A stretch of 64,000 bases of DNA from Tuctoria greenei (Eukaryota; Streptophyta; Magnoliopsida; Poales; Poaceae). The stretch's first letter is position 1; each line of letters opens with the position of its first letter. Made by a program: the position numbers and the translations under genes. The stretch spans positions 167,373,697 to 167,437,696 of the forward strand of contig JAYESD010000004.1 of assembly GCA_036927565.1 (NCBI GenBank). The letters are read 5' to 3'. The notes beneath the pieces were generated by a model. That model worked only from the letters and a program-made list of their open reading frames with translations. It did not search any database and had not been told where the DNA came from. Below are positions 20,740 to 30,681 of the stretch, piece after piece.

Positions 20740-22240
20740 TTATTCAGTTTCGGTCCGATCTTCATCTTCATCACCATCATCATTCACCGGAGCAGGATCT
20801 TCCTCGGAGTCCTCGAAGGCGGGCGGTGATCCAAGCGGCTCAATCTCCAGCTTGTCACAAATAGCTTTGATGTTGGCATTGACATATTGTTGATGTTTCT
20901 TTTGCCTAACTTCAATCTTGCGACAGCAGGCAAAGATGGAGTTGAGCATTTTGAGGACACCACCGGAGGGTTCATGCACAGGTGCAGAGCCAGGAGGAGC
21001 AGCTGCAGATCTTGTGGCATTCACATCCTGAGTTTGTTAGTCCTCCTCTCAGCTCCGGGGGGGGGGGGGGGGGAAGGGGCAGGTGGAGCCGAGGGAAGGG
21101 TGTACTCGGTGGGTTTTTGTGGTTTCAACCCTGTATGAGAGACATCCTTGACAAACTCAAGTCCCGTCACTTTCTCAATCATGAACATGATGTACGGGGC
21201 GTACCGAAAGACCTATTTGGTGTGATTGAGATGTTCACAATGTCATTGTAGATGTACTCAAAGACATTGAATGGTCTCCTCCCACTAATGACCTTCATTA
21301 GGGTCCTCAGGGTTCCTTGGATAGTCCCCGCATCTCCATCTTTCGGGGCTATCGTCTTCCTCAAGATTCTGTTGAGGACCACAAAGAAGGGCTTCAAATA
21401 TTTGATGTTGGTAGGAGTATAGGGCATCCTTGTGTCATAGAGGAACTTGAGATCATCCTTCTCCAAGGGTTTCAAATTGTGGATGACAAGATCATGATCC
21501 AGAGTGTGTTCAAGGTGAAGAATCCTTGCAAACTCATCATAAGTAACAATATACTTGGAACCATGAGTCATCCAAGTAAGACTGTCTCCATCACCCCGAG
21601 CAAAGTAGAGCGTAGAGTAGAATTGGGTGATGATCTCATTGTTCCAGTCATTCTCAAAGGAAAACAGTTTCATCAGACCGTGCCTCTCCAGGGCCTCAAC
21701 CACCTCACGAAAGGCAGGATACTTCTTCGACTGCATGTATCCAATGTTCACCCATTGACTCTTCACAAAGGGATTCTTCATCTTCATGTACACATGCTCG
21801 TAGTAGTCGGCATGGAAGTTGCTCCAAAATCTTGGGTCTGAGCATTGCCGAGGTTGATTATACACATTAATCTTCCTGAAGCTATTGGCAAGCTCACCCC
21901 CTTTTCCGTTGAAGTCCTCACTCGAACACTGCCTGTTGCGGTGACTTGGGTTTTTCATCTTCAGGGGCCCAATGGGACCGCTAGCAAGCCCTTTCCCTTT
22001 ATTTAGAGCCCTCTTTGGCCCTGAGGAGCTCTCGGCAGCTTTTCCTTGGGCCTTCTTGACAACCACCTTCCTCTTCTTAGGCAGATTGTCATCGGAGGGT
22101 GGAGAGTGGACATTGACATCATGTATTTTATTCATGTACCTCTCCTTGGCTCTCCTTGTTTTTTCACGTTCAACTTCTTCATCAACGTGGAAAGAGTTGT
22201 CATTTGAGCTTGAAGACATCGTGCCTAATAAGGACTTCAT
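20740..22240 (-). pseudogene. Copia-C aORF (extra ORF between pol and 3' LTR)
   Basis: Starts at ATG 22240. A Ser/charged N-terminus contains two Lys/Arg-rich stretches (LPKKRKVVVKKAQGKAAE, RALNKGKGLAS), the first resembling a nuclear localisation signal. A globular domain follows: HADYYEHVYMKMKNPFVKSQ, FYSTLYFARGDGDSLTWM, YDEFARILHLE, RRPFNVFEYIYNDIVN. The main open frame ends at 21179 after a frameshift near 21205; the other frame continues RYAPYIMFMIEKVTG. A 17-base homopolymer (21057-21073, C on the coding strand) causes a further slip. The C-terminus (from about 21024) has a likely coiled coil (RKIEVRQKKHQQYVNANIKA) and an acidic tail ending at 20740. It is homologous in layout to the Copia-B aORF. 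It has no RT, integrase or envelope features. A nuclear regulatory role is only a hypothesis. Confidence 0.75.
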
Positions 22241-23076
22241 GGATTAGATAAGAATGAACCAAGGATTGAGGTCAAATGACAGATTCAGATGTCAGAGACC
22301 GGACTTGTCCGGGTTCAGAGTGCGGACTTGTCCGGGGTACTGGACTTGTCCGTATCTGAGCGTCAGACTAGTCCGGCCTGGCAAGAACCCTAATGATTTC
22401 CTTGAATTCCAAAACTTCTATCTAAGGATACGGAATGACATGAAGGTGGTAGGAATACATCTGTGAAGCCAATGTACAACCTTGGAATCAATGGAAATGA
22501 GCTAGAATGAGAAAAGTTGAGATTTTGGTTTTAGGGTGAATTTTACCGAGATTTGAAGATTTGCATTGAGGAGGCTTGAATCTGTCCGGAGGGGAGGATC
22601 AACTCGCCAAGGAGAGGGTTCCCAACGGAGAGAACTTGATTTTTGAGGGCTCAACTCGAAGGTCTCTTCGGGGGGCTAGGGTTTAGGAGGGAAGAGGAGA
22701 GGTGAGGGAGAGCAAGTGGAGGGAGGTTTGAAATTTTGATTTGGGCCGGCCAGTGCTTATATACGCGACCGACCGGACTAGTCTGGTGCCCCTGGAAAAC
22801 CTAGGTGTGAGAGACTGTCCGGACTAGTCCGGTGGAAGACCTGACTAGTCCGGTGTCCCTGGAAAACCTAAGTATTTTGAGATAATTAATAGTGATCCAA
22901 GGACAAGTTTTGCAAATAATCTTGGTACTTATGACCACAAGGCAATCAACAATGAAAAGTGGTCATAAACTGCAAGATTTCTTCATTAAAATAGTTTTCT
23001 TAGAAGAAAAAGAGGTGAGGAGAAGTTTTCAACAATAAAATGTGATGTTTGAAGTTTCAACCAGGTATGCAAAGTT
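22241..23076 (-). promoter_or_regulatory. Copia-C pol-aORF spacer with internal promoter signals
   Basis: This non-coding spacer lies just upstream (minus sense) of the aORF ATG. A TATA box GTATATAAGC (22755-22764) is preceded by three LTR-type dyads: ACCGGACTAGTCTGGT at 22772-22787, CCGGACTAGTCCGGT at 22819-22833 and TGACTAGTCCGGT at 22842-22854. It is followed, nearer the ATG, by four more (22298-22312, 22323-22335, 22342-22352, 22365-22376). The region between is CT-rich on the minus strand, like a leader. The dyads match those in this element's LTR, so the aORF probably has its own promoter with LTR-like control. Promoter activity is inferred. Confidence 0.65.
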
Positions 23077-24510
23077 TCAAGCCACATTTCGAGAGTCAAG
23101 AATATTAAGTTCATTTCTAAGCTCACAAAACCTTTTCTCATCTAATGGTTTGGTGAAAATATCCGCAAGTTGTTTTTCAGTCCTAACATGTGAAATAGCA
23201 ATGTCACCTTTTAACGAATGATCTCTAAGAAAATGATGACAGATGTCTATGTGCTTAGTTCTTGAGTGCTCTACAGGGTTGTGTGCAATTTTTATAGCAC
23301 TTTCAGTATCACATAGAAGCGGGATATGGCTAAGATTGTAGTCGTAGTCCCTAAGAGTCTGTCGCATCCAAAGTAGTTGTGCGCAACAACTACCGGCTGC
23401 AACATACTCTGCTTCCGCTATGGAAAGAGCAATGAGGTTTTGCTTTTTAGATGACCAAGAAACTAGTGACCTACCAAGAAACTGACAAGTCCCTGACGTG
23501 CTCTTTCTATCGACTTTGCATCCTGCATAGTCGGCGTCGAAATACCCTATCAAGTTAAACTTGGATCCTTTGGGATACCAAAGGCCCAAGTTGGATGTGT
23601 GCACGAGATACCTTAGGATTCTTTTTACAGCAATTAAGTGACACTCTTTAGGTGCGGCTTGAAACCTTGCACACAAGCAAACACTAAGCATAATATCTGG
23701 TCTAGATTCACATAAATAAAGTAAGGAGCTGATCATGGACCGATATACCTTCTGGTCCACATTTGGACCGTCTTCATTGAGGTCGAGATGTCCATTAATG
23801 GCCATGGGTGTCTTGATGGGCTTGGCTTTGTCCATATTGAATTTCTTGAGAATGTCCTGTGTATATTTGGTTTGGCTTATAAATGTACCTTCTCTTATTT
23901 GCTTCACTTGGAATCCCAAGATGAACTTCAATTCGCCCATCATTGACATCTCGAACCTATCTTTCATAATTTTGCTAAATTCTTCATAGAAAGATTTGTT
24001 AGTGGATCCAAAGATAATGTCATCAACATAAATTTGACATACGAATAGATGATCATCACAATGTTTAGTGAAAAGTGTATAGTCAACTTTGCCAATTGTG
24101 AATCCATTTTGAGTCAGAAAATCTCTAAGGCACTCATACCAAGCTCGAGGAGCTTGTTTGAGGCCATAGAGAGCCTTACGCAGTTTGTAGACATGATCAG
24201 GATACTCTTGCTCTTCGAATCCTGGTGGCTGCTCCACATAAACTTCCTCCTTGATTGGACCGTTTAAGAAAGCGTTTTTGACGTCCATTTGATACAGCTT
24301 AAAATTATGGTGAGTAGCATATGCCAATAAAATGCGAATGGACTCAAGTCTAGCTACAGGAGCGAAAGTTTCATCGAAGTCCAAACCTTCAACCTGAGAA
24401 TAGCCCTTGGCCACCAATCTCGCTTTATTTCTTGTTACTACTCCATGCTCATCTTGCTTGTTTCGAAAGACCCATTTGGTTCTGATGATGTTCGCCCTTG
24501 GTCTCTCCAC
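23077..24510 (-). CDS. pol: Copia-C reverse transcriptase and RNase H
   Basis: A 477-codon open frame encoding the end of a Ty1/copia polyprotein that copies element RNA into DNA in virus-like particles. The RT core is intact: TKWVFRNKQDEHG, LVAKGYSQVEGLDFDETFAP, YQMDVKNAFLNG, ALYGLKQAPRAWYE and the catalytic YVDDIIFGS (about residue 180). RNase H motifs follow: RKSTSGTCQFLG, SWSSKKQN, LLCDTESA, RTKHIDICHHFLRD, QLADIFTKPLDEKRF. It ends at 23077. In the living element this was continuous with integrase upstream; two in-frame stops near 24520 and 24552 now separate them. The Met at 24510 is therefore not a natural start. Confidence 0.9.
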   Translation of the reverse strand: MERPRANIIRTKWVFRNKQDEHGVVTRNKARLVAKGYSQVEGLDFDETFAPVARLESIRILLAYATHHNFKLYQMDVKNAFLNGPIKEEVYVEQPPGFEEQEYPDHVYKLRKALYGLKQAPRAWYECLRDFLTQNGFTIGKVDYTLFTKHCDDHLFVCQIYVDDIIFGSTNKSFYEEFSKIMKDRFEMSMMGELKFILGFQVKQIREGTFISQTKYTQDILKKFNMDKAKPIKTPMAINGHLDLNEDGPNVDQKVYRSMISSLLYLCESRPDIMLSVCLCARFQAAPKECHLIAVKRILRYLVHTSNLGLWYPKGSKFNLIGYFDADYAGCKVDRKSTSGTCQFLGRSLVSWSSKKQNLIALSIAEAEYVAAGSCCAQLLWMRQTLRDYDYNLSHIPLLCDTESAIKIAHNPVEHSRTKHIDICHHFLRDHSLKGDIAISHVRTEKQLADIFTKPLDEKRFCELRNELNILDSRNVA

Positions 24511-24552
24511 CAGCTCTCACACTTCATTTCTTTTGAAGTTGTTCAACTCCTC

Positions 24553-26316
24553 TTACATCACCATCACCCAGTCTGGATCCCTTAAGGCTTTTTCTACCCT
24601 GTATGGTTCCAGAAAAGACACAAAAGAATAGTATTCACAAAAATTTGCAACTCGAGATCTAGTAGTTACTCCCTTAGCAATATCTCCAATGATATTATTG
24701 ACAGGATGGTCTCTCTGCACGCTCTGATGTACTCTTGGGTGTGGAACTTGTGTAGTTGCTTGTTCTTCATTATCTTCAAGTTCATTGTCTCCCCCTAGAT
24801 CATTGCTCCCATGATTATCTTGATATTCTTGATTTTCCTCATCTTGATCTTGTGAAAGAGCTCCCCCTTGATCATTGCCTCCGTGTTGTAGTTCATCTTG
24901 TGCATTTGAGTCGAAAGTTTGCTCTTGTGGTAACATATTACCAAGTCCCATTTTCTTCAGTGCGTCATATGGAGCTTCCTCTTTATCTAGCACACACTTA
25001 TCAACTTGCTCCACTTGTGAGCCATTAGATTCATCGAACACTACGTCACGTGCTACTTCAACAAGGCCGAACACCTTGTTGAAGCCACGATAGGCGTAGG
25101 CATTCGATTCATAACCGAGCAAGAACCCTTCATCGGACTTCGAAGCGAACTTTGAGGCCCTCGGTTTCTTGTTCGGAAAATAACATTTACAACCAAATAC
25201 TTTGAAATAAGAAACGTTAGGCTTTTTACCGGTAAGGAGCTCATATGGAGTTTTCCTTAGTAGTCGGTGGAGGTACAGCCGATTCGTGGCATGACAAGCG
25301 GTGTTCACCATTTCTGCCCAAAATCGATCTGATGTCTTGTATTCATCAAACATAGTTCTTGCCATTTCGATCAATTTTTTGTTCTTCCTTTCGGCCACTC
25401 CGTTTTGTTGAGGGGAGTAGGGTGCCGAGAACTCATGCTTTATTCCTTCTTCATCAAGATACTCTTCAACTTGGAGGTTCTTGAATTCTGTCTCGTTGTC
25501 ACTTCTGATGTTCTTTATGGTTGATGAGAATTCGTTCTGAGCTCTTTTCAAAAACTTCTTGAGGATTCCCTGAGTTTCTGATTTATCATACAAGAAAAAT
25601 ACCCAGGTAAATCATGAAAAATCATCAAGAATTACTAAACCGTATTTGTTAGCGCCGATGCTGATGTACGAAATTGGACCAAAGAGATCCATGTGGAGGA
25701 GTTCCAGTGGTCTTGTGGTAGTCATCATATTCTTGGCGGGGTGTGGTGCTCCGACTTGTTTTCCTGCTTGACAAGCGTTGCACGGCCTGTATTTTTCAAA
25801 AACCACATCCTTAAGACCACGGATGTGACCACCTTTTAGAAGTTTCTGCAGATTTCTCATCCCAACATGGGCTATCCATCTATGCCACAGCCATCCCATG
25901 TTGGTCTTAGTAACCAAGAAAGTGTTGAGTTCGGCTTTATCTATGTTGAAGTCAACAAGATAAAGCTTGCCCTTCAACATTCTCTTGAATGCAATCGAGC
26001 CATCGCTTCTTCTAAAAACGGTCACACCTTCATTAGTGAATAAACAGTTGTAACCTTTGTCGCATAGTTGAGATATTGACAAAAGGTTATAATCTAGAGA
26101 ATCCACATGTAAAACATTAGATAAGGTGTGTTGAGAGGATATTTCAATGTTACCGCTACCAAGGACCTTTCCTTGGCTGTTGTCTCCGAAGTATATGCCT
26201 TCACTTGGATCCTTGTTATACTCATACTCCACAAACATACCTCTCTCTCCGGTCATGTGATTTGAGCATCCGCTATCTAGCACCCATTTAGATCCACCAG
26301 AAGAGTAAGCCTGCAA
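24553..26316 (-). pseudogene. pol: Copia-C protease and integrase
   Basis: From 26316 on the minus strand: the aspartic protease site WVLDSGCSNHMTG, the GAG-pre-integrase zinc region with His residues in LWHRWIAHVGM and Cys residues in CNACQAGK, then the integrase core with first Asp in HMDLFGP, second in IRSDNETEF and Glu in PQQNGVAERKN. The retaining motif KTPYELLTGKKP and a long acidic linker (NDQGGALSQDQDEENQEYQD region) lead to RT. A single in-frame stop near 25612, in the catalytic core after VILDDFS, breaks the frame; both sides are in phase. Otherwise the catalytic triad is present. Confidence 0.9.
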
Positions 26317-26323
26317 AAAAGAA

Positions 26324-28594
26324 TTATTCTTTGGTTTTAGGTACCCAAGCTTGCTTGGGTCCTCTTAGGTTAGTCACAAGAGTCTTGGGCACCCACACAC
26401 AAGTTTTCAAGTTCTTGTGGTGTGGCGCTATATATTTAGTAATGACTTTTCCATTTTTGCCTTTCATAAGAACATAGGAAGCATCAAATGTACGAAACAG
26501 TATTTGTAAATCAGATTCATGGGATTTTTCCTTAACAAAGACAATTCTATTTTTAGCATGATTAGGAGTAGACATGTATTTGTTTCTGTCAAAACCAAGG
26601 CCGTCTTTGACATTAGGAGGTCTAGTGACCATATATGCACTGTGTGCATATTTGATCTCCTCCTTATCAAAGATGCCGCTTGGCGAGGCATGCATATTAT
26701 GAGAAGTTAAAGTATTAGAAATAACATTCTTTTTACTAGAGCAAGTGCAAGTTACGATTGTTATTGAACTCATATCTTTGGAAGAGGAGCTCTTGGAGGA
26801 AGAGGAGTCACTTTGCTTGAGCGACTCAACTTGCACCTCAAGGATCTTGTTAACTTTCAACAAGTTAACAAGTTCTTCCTTGATTACAATATGTGAGTCC
26901 TCTAGATTTGAGTAAGTTTCCTTACTCAAGGCTAGCTCAACTTCAAAGGACTTGTTCTTCTCTCTTTCAAGCTCGAGAAGATTTTCAACTTCTTGATATC
27001 TCTTCCTTTCACGGATGAGCATATCTTCTTGTCGGTTAAGAAGTTCCTCCTTTTCAAAGATTTCGTTCGACAACATTTCCATTTTCTTTAAGGCAATTTT
27101 ACTTAGTCCTCTAAACATTTCTTCATTATCACTAGAGCTATCAAAGTCATCAATAGAGGAATTTACCGTAGGAGGAGTGAGTCGAACCTTTTTCTTGCCT
27201 TCCTTAGCCATAAGGCAAGTGTGGTTGTTCATATCTCGTCCCCCCATGTTTGGGAAGAGTGTGGCTTTCATAGTAGGTTTCTTGACTGCGATAGTGGCTA
27301 TCTCTTCTTCTTCATCGTAGGAGGACTCGTCGTTTGAGTCCCACTCCTTGCCAATATGTGCTTGATGGGCTTGTCTTCTTTTTTTTGAATTTTTTCTTTT
27401 CTTGAGTCCTTGTTTCCTTCTTCGTTTTATTTTCTTCATAAGGGCAGTCCACCATGAAGTGACCATACTCTCCGCAGTTGTAGCAAGTGCGTCGAGCCTT
27501 GGATTTTCCTTTGTCCTTGCTTTTGCCTTCATTTGAATTGTTGCCATGTCTTCTTTTCATCATGCTTTTGAACTTCTTGATAAATAGTACCATTTCTTAA
27601 TCATCAAGATCAGTGCTTCGTCGCTTGTATGCCCATCGTCTTGGTCTTCACGAGTTTCTTTGAGTTTGGGTCTGCACGTTGCTTTGAGAGCAACTTCTTT
27701 CTTCTTGGAAGAGGTGAGTTCAGCTAAGTCTTTGACGTATTGAGCCTCTTTCTCCATCATTTCATGATTTATGATTTTCCCCAATAACTCATCCGGAGTC
27801 ATTTTGTGAAATTCGGGGCTTTCTCTAATCATTGAGCAAAGTGTAACATTTCTTGGCATGAAGGCTCTAATCATTCTTTTGACCACCTCGTGATCCGTCC
27901 ATTTCTTACTTCCATAGGCATGAATTTTGTTGATGAGTGCCTTCATCCGGTTGTACATGTCTTGAGGTGATTCGCCTTCTTCAATAGCAAATCTCCCCAA
28001 CTCTCCTTCAAGCATCTCGATTTTAGCTTCACGAACCGACCTATTTCCTTCGTGAGCTGTCTTAAGTGTATCCCAGATTTCTTTTGCACTTTCTAAACCA
28101 TCGATCTTGGTGAATTCCTCTCTGCTTAGTGATGATGTGATCACGGCAATGGCTTGTGCGTTTCTGTGAATCTCTTGTTCTTGTTCTAGAGTGAGTTCCT
28201 CATCCGTGTCCGGGATATCTATGCCAGTGTAAACAATATGCCAGAGACTAGGATTTAGGGATATTAGATGCATCTCCATGTTGTACTTCCACATGGTGTA
28301 GTCACTTCCGTCAAACTGTGGCGGCTTTCCCATAGGAATGGAGAGATAGTGATTTTTTGAATTGAGACGGTTCTAGTTGTAAGGATGTCGGGAGTAGTCA
28401 TGATGACCCCTCCCCGTCGTCTTCTCTTCTTCTTTTCCTTTTTGTCCTAGTAGTTTCTTTCTCAGGAGTGCCTTTAGTTGTCGCACTTCTTCATCATCAC
28501 GTGGGCTTTCCTTCAGCACATCGAAGGCTTTAGCTTCTTGTTCCTCCTCATTGATGTTCATCTTCGAGATATCGTTGTTCTTCTCAGAGGCCAT
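26324..28594 (-). pseudogene. gag: Copia-C gag
   Basis: Starts at ATG 28594 (MASEKNNDISKMN). An in-frame stop at 28373 precedes the UBN2-type capsid domain (PPQFDGSDYTMWKYNMEMHL, AKEIWDTLKTAHEG, LINKIHAYGSKKWTD). A frameshift near 27600 leads to a Lys-rich stretch and the CCHC knuckle CYNCGEYGHFMVDC (about 27490-27450). A second frameshift at an A/T-run near 27383 leads into a long acidic, heptad-rich, probably coiled-coil segment (LSNEIFEKEELLNRQEDMLI region) that ends at 26324. This C-terminal coiled coil is usual for SIRE/Maximus Gag. Translation would produce only fragments. Confidence 0.88.
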
Positions 28595-28634
28595 TCATCT
28601 CTCTGGGATGTGAGTCTCGTTGGTGGAGAACCTT

Positions 28635-28646
28635 GATCTGATACCA
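28635..28646 (-). other. Copia-C primer-binding site
   Basis: On the minus strand TGGTATCAGATC follows the 5' LTR end after two bases. It matches the initiator-Met tRNA type with one mismatch (AGATC for AGAGC). Confidence 0.85.
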
Positions 28647-28648
28647 AT

Positions 28649-30155
28649 TGAATGTGGCCTAGAGGGGGGTGAATTGGCCTTTTGAATTTCATGCACACTT
28701 AATAGAGTCGTCAAAAACTTGATTGACCGGACTAGTCCGGTTATGTGGGCGGACTAGTCCGGTGTGCTGAAAATTGTGAGTTGATTAAGTATTATTTGGG
28801 AAACTAGGTTCTTCTAGCAGCGGAAATGAGAATAACAGATTCTTTGATTTAAGATTATTGTATGAATGCACGTGGAAACTAATAAGCAACTTAATTGATG
28901 TATAGTAATCAAGTGATCTAGTGAACGAAAAGTAAAGTAAATGAGGCACAAGAGACAAGCGAATTTTTACCGAGGTTCGATCTCACCATGAGATCTACGT
29001 CCTCGTTGAGGAAGCTCACAAAGAGCCGGGTCTCCAACCCTTTCCCTCTTCAAGTCACCACAAAGGCCAACTTGATTCCACTATCACGGGTAATCACCGA
29101 GTTTGTGGGGCAACCTCACACGTTGCAGGCTCCCACGAGAATTACAACGAAAGAGGCGATCAAATACACTTGAAAGTATTACAATGCAGAGTATAAGTGT
29201 AGAAAGATCAAACCCCAAGAGCTCGCAACAAAGGAACGATGATCTCCCAATCCCAAATCCAAGTGTTCAAATGATTTGACTCCTTTTTGCACCTTAGATG
29301 TGTGGGGAGATGTGTTTTAGGCTCTTGGGACAAAGTGGTGGCACTAGGGTTTGTGTTTTCAACAGTATTCGACGTGTGTATCCTTTGGAAGGCTGTGGAT
29401 TCTCTATTTATATGGTTTCTAAAAAGTTACTGTTGAAAAACCCTAATACTGGACTAGTTCGGTGCAAGTCCGGACTTGTCCGGTCACAGTGTAACTCGAA
29501 GTCCAAAAAGTCAGGCGGACTAGTTCGGTCCAAGCTCGGACTAGTCTGGTGCTGTGTGAAGGTGGACTTCAGAAAGTTCAACGGACTAGTCTGTGGACTA
29601 GTCCGGTCTCCACAGATGGGAGACTCCAGAAAGTTCAACGAACTAGTCCAGTGGACACACGGACTAGTCCAGTCTCCTGATATGAAAGACTCCAGAAAGT
29701 TCAACGGACTAGTCCGGTGGACACACGGACTAGTCCGGTCTCCCAATATGAGAGACTCCAGAAAGTTCAATGGACTAGTCCGATGGACACACGGACTAGT
29801 CCGGTCTCCTGAGAGGGGAGACTCCAGAAAGTGTAAGGGACTAGTCCAGTCCATGATCGGACTAGTCCGGTGCATTATGAAAGTTAGGTTGATTTTAAAG
29901 CCCTTACCCCTGCGCAAAGTTGTGAGCTCTTGGAGTGTGTATTTCATGCACTCCCTATACATTTAAAATCTAATTTGTTCTTCCAAGCTCCATCAAAGTA
30001 TCCCTCTTTGGACACCACTCCATTTTTCACCTTTTTGTGTGCACCAAGCTGTTTCACTTTGTTAGTCCTGCAATCTCTCAATAGTTTCATTAGGATCTCA
30101 TATGTTTGTCATTAATTAGCCAAAACCCACAAGGGATATCCTAGATGAACTTACA
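28649..30155 (-). repeat. Copia-C 5' LTR (right copy)
   Basis: 1507 bp, TGAATGTGG to ACTTACA on the plus strand, matching the left copy, with the same dyad array (about 29450-29871) and palindrome (28726-28741). It is followed by the CCCGA duplication at 30156-30160. Confidence 0.95.
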
Positions 30156-30160
30156 CCCGA

Positions 30161-30681
30161 CGTCTGTAAGTATCATACAGCGACGCCTGTGTCAGGGTCC
30201 AGAAGCGGTTGTCCACAAGTGGCTCTCTGGGCTGCGGGAACCACTCCTCGTGCAGAATACTCCATCTAAGCTTCCTGAGCTGCTTTGCCTTCAACTTCCT
30301 GTAGTCAGTCAGGCGGACACCCTCACCAACCTGGACATTTGTGTCCATCTCATAGACGGCTCTCTAGGCCGCCCTGTCCTCCCGAAGCTCAGAAGCAGAA
30401 GGTCTTTGTCTCGGGGCTGCATCTGGATGACCTCCACGGGTCCTGAGCAGGCGCCGGCAAACAAGCGGCACCTCGGGCTCCTCTGTCTCCTCTGGCTCCT
30501 CGTGCACCTGTGACTGCCTCTGTCGGGCCTCTCGGATCCTTGGCGATCCTCCTCGGCCACGCTCTCGCTCCTTAGCAATGCGAGCGGCCATAAGAGCTTT
30601 CTTCTCCTCTTTCAACAACTTTTGTTTCTTAGCTACCGGCTCCTCAATAGCCTTGCCCTTTCCTTTCTTGTCACGGCCCAT
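30161..30681 (-). pseudogene. Copia-B aORF, N-terminal part
   Basis: Starts at ATG 30681 with a very basic segment (MGRDKKGKGKAIEEPVAKKQ, then KLLKEEKKALMAARIAKER) that looks like a nuclear localisation/nucleic-acid-binding region. A single in-frame stop at 30364-30366 follows, then MDTNVQVGEGVRLTDYRKLK and an aromatic segment (WSILHEEWFPQPREPLVDN). The frame is cut by Copia-C at 30160/30155. The middle part resumes at 18895 and the C-terminus at 12584. The same position in Copia-C is occupied by its aORF. Confidence 0.78.

Larger units (their letters stand above)
18896..30155 (-). mobile_element. Copia-C: nearly complete SIRE/Maximus-type Ty1/copia element
   Basis: Two LTRs of 1508 and 1507 bp flank a complete set: primer site, gag, protease, integrase, RT/RNase H, aORF with its own promoter-like region, and polypurine tract, all on the minus strand. 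It is inserted in the Copia-B aORF with target duplication CCCGA. The LTRs are very similar by eye. Only a few stops and frameshifts interrupt pol, so it is probably the youngest or one of the youngest elements here, but it is not coding-competent. Confidence 0.95.

Noticed and set aside
20740..22240. aORF as a retroviral-type envelope gene, as proposed for some SIRE elements
   Set aside because: I see no signal peptide, transmembrane segment or fusion-peptide-like stretch. The N-terminus is basic and the C-terminus is a coiled coil with an acidic tail.
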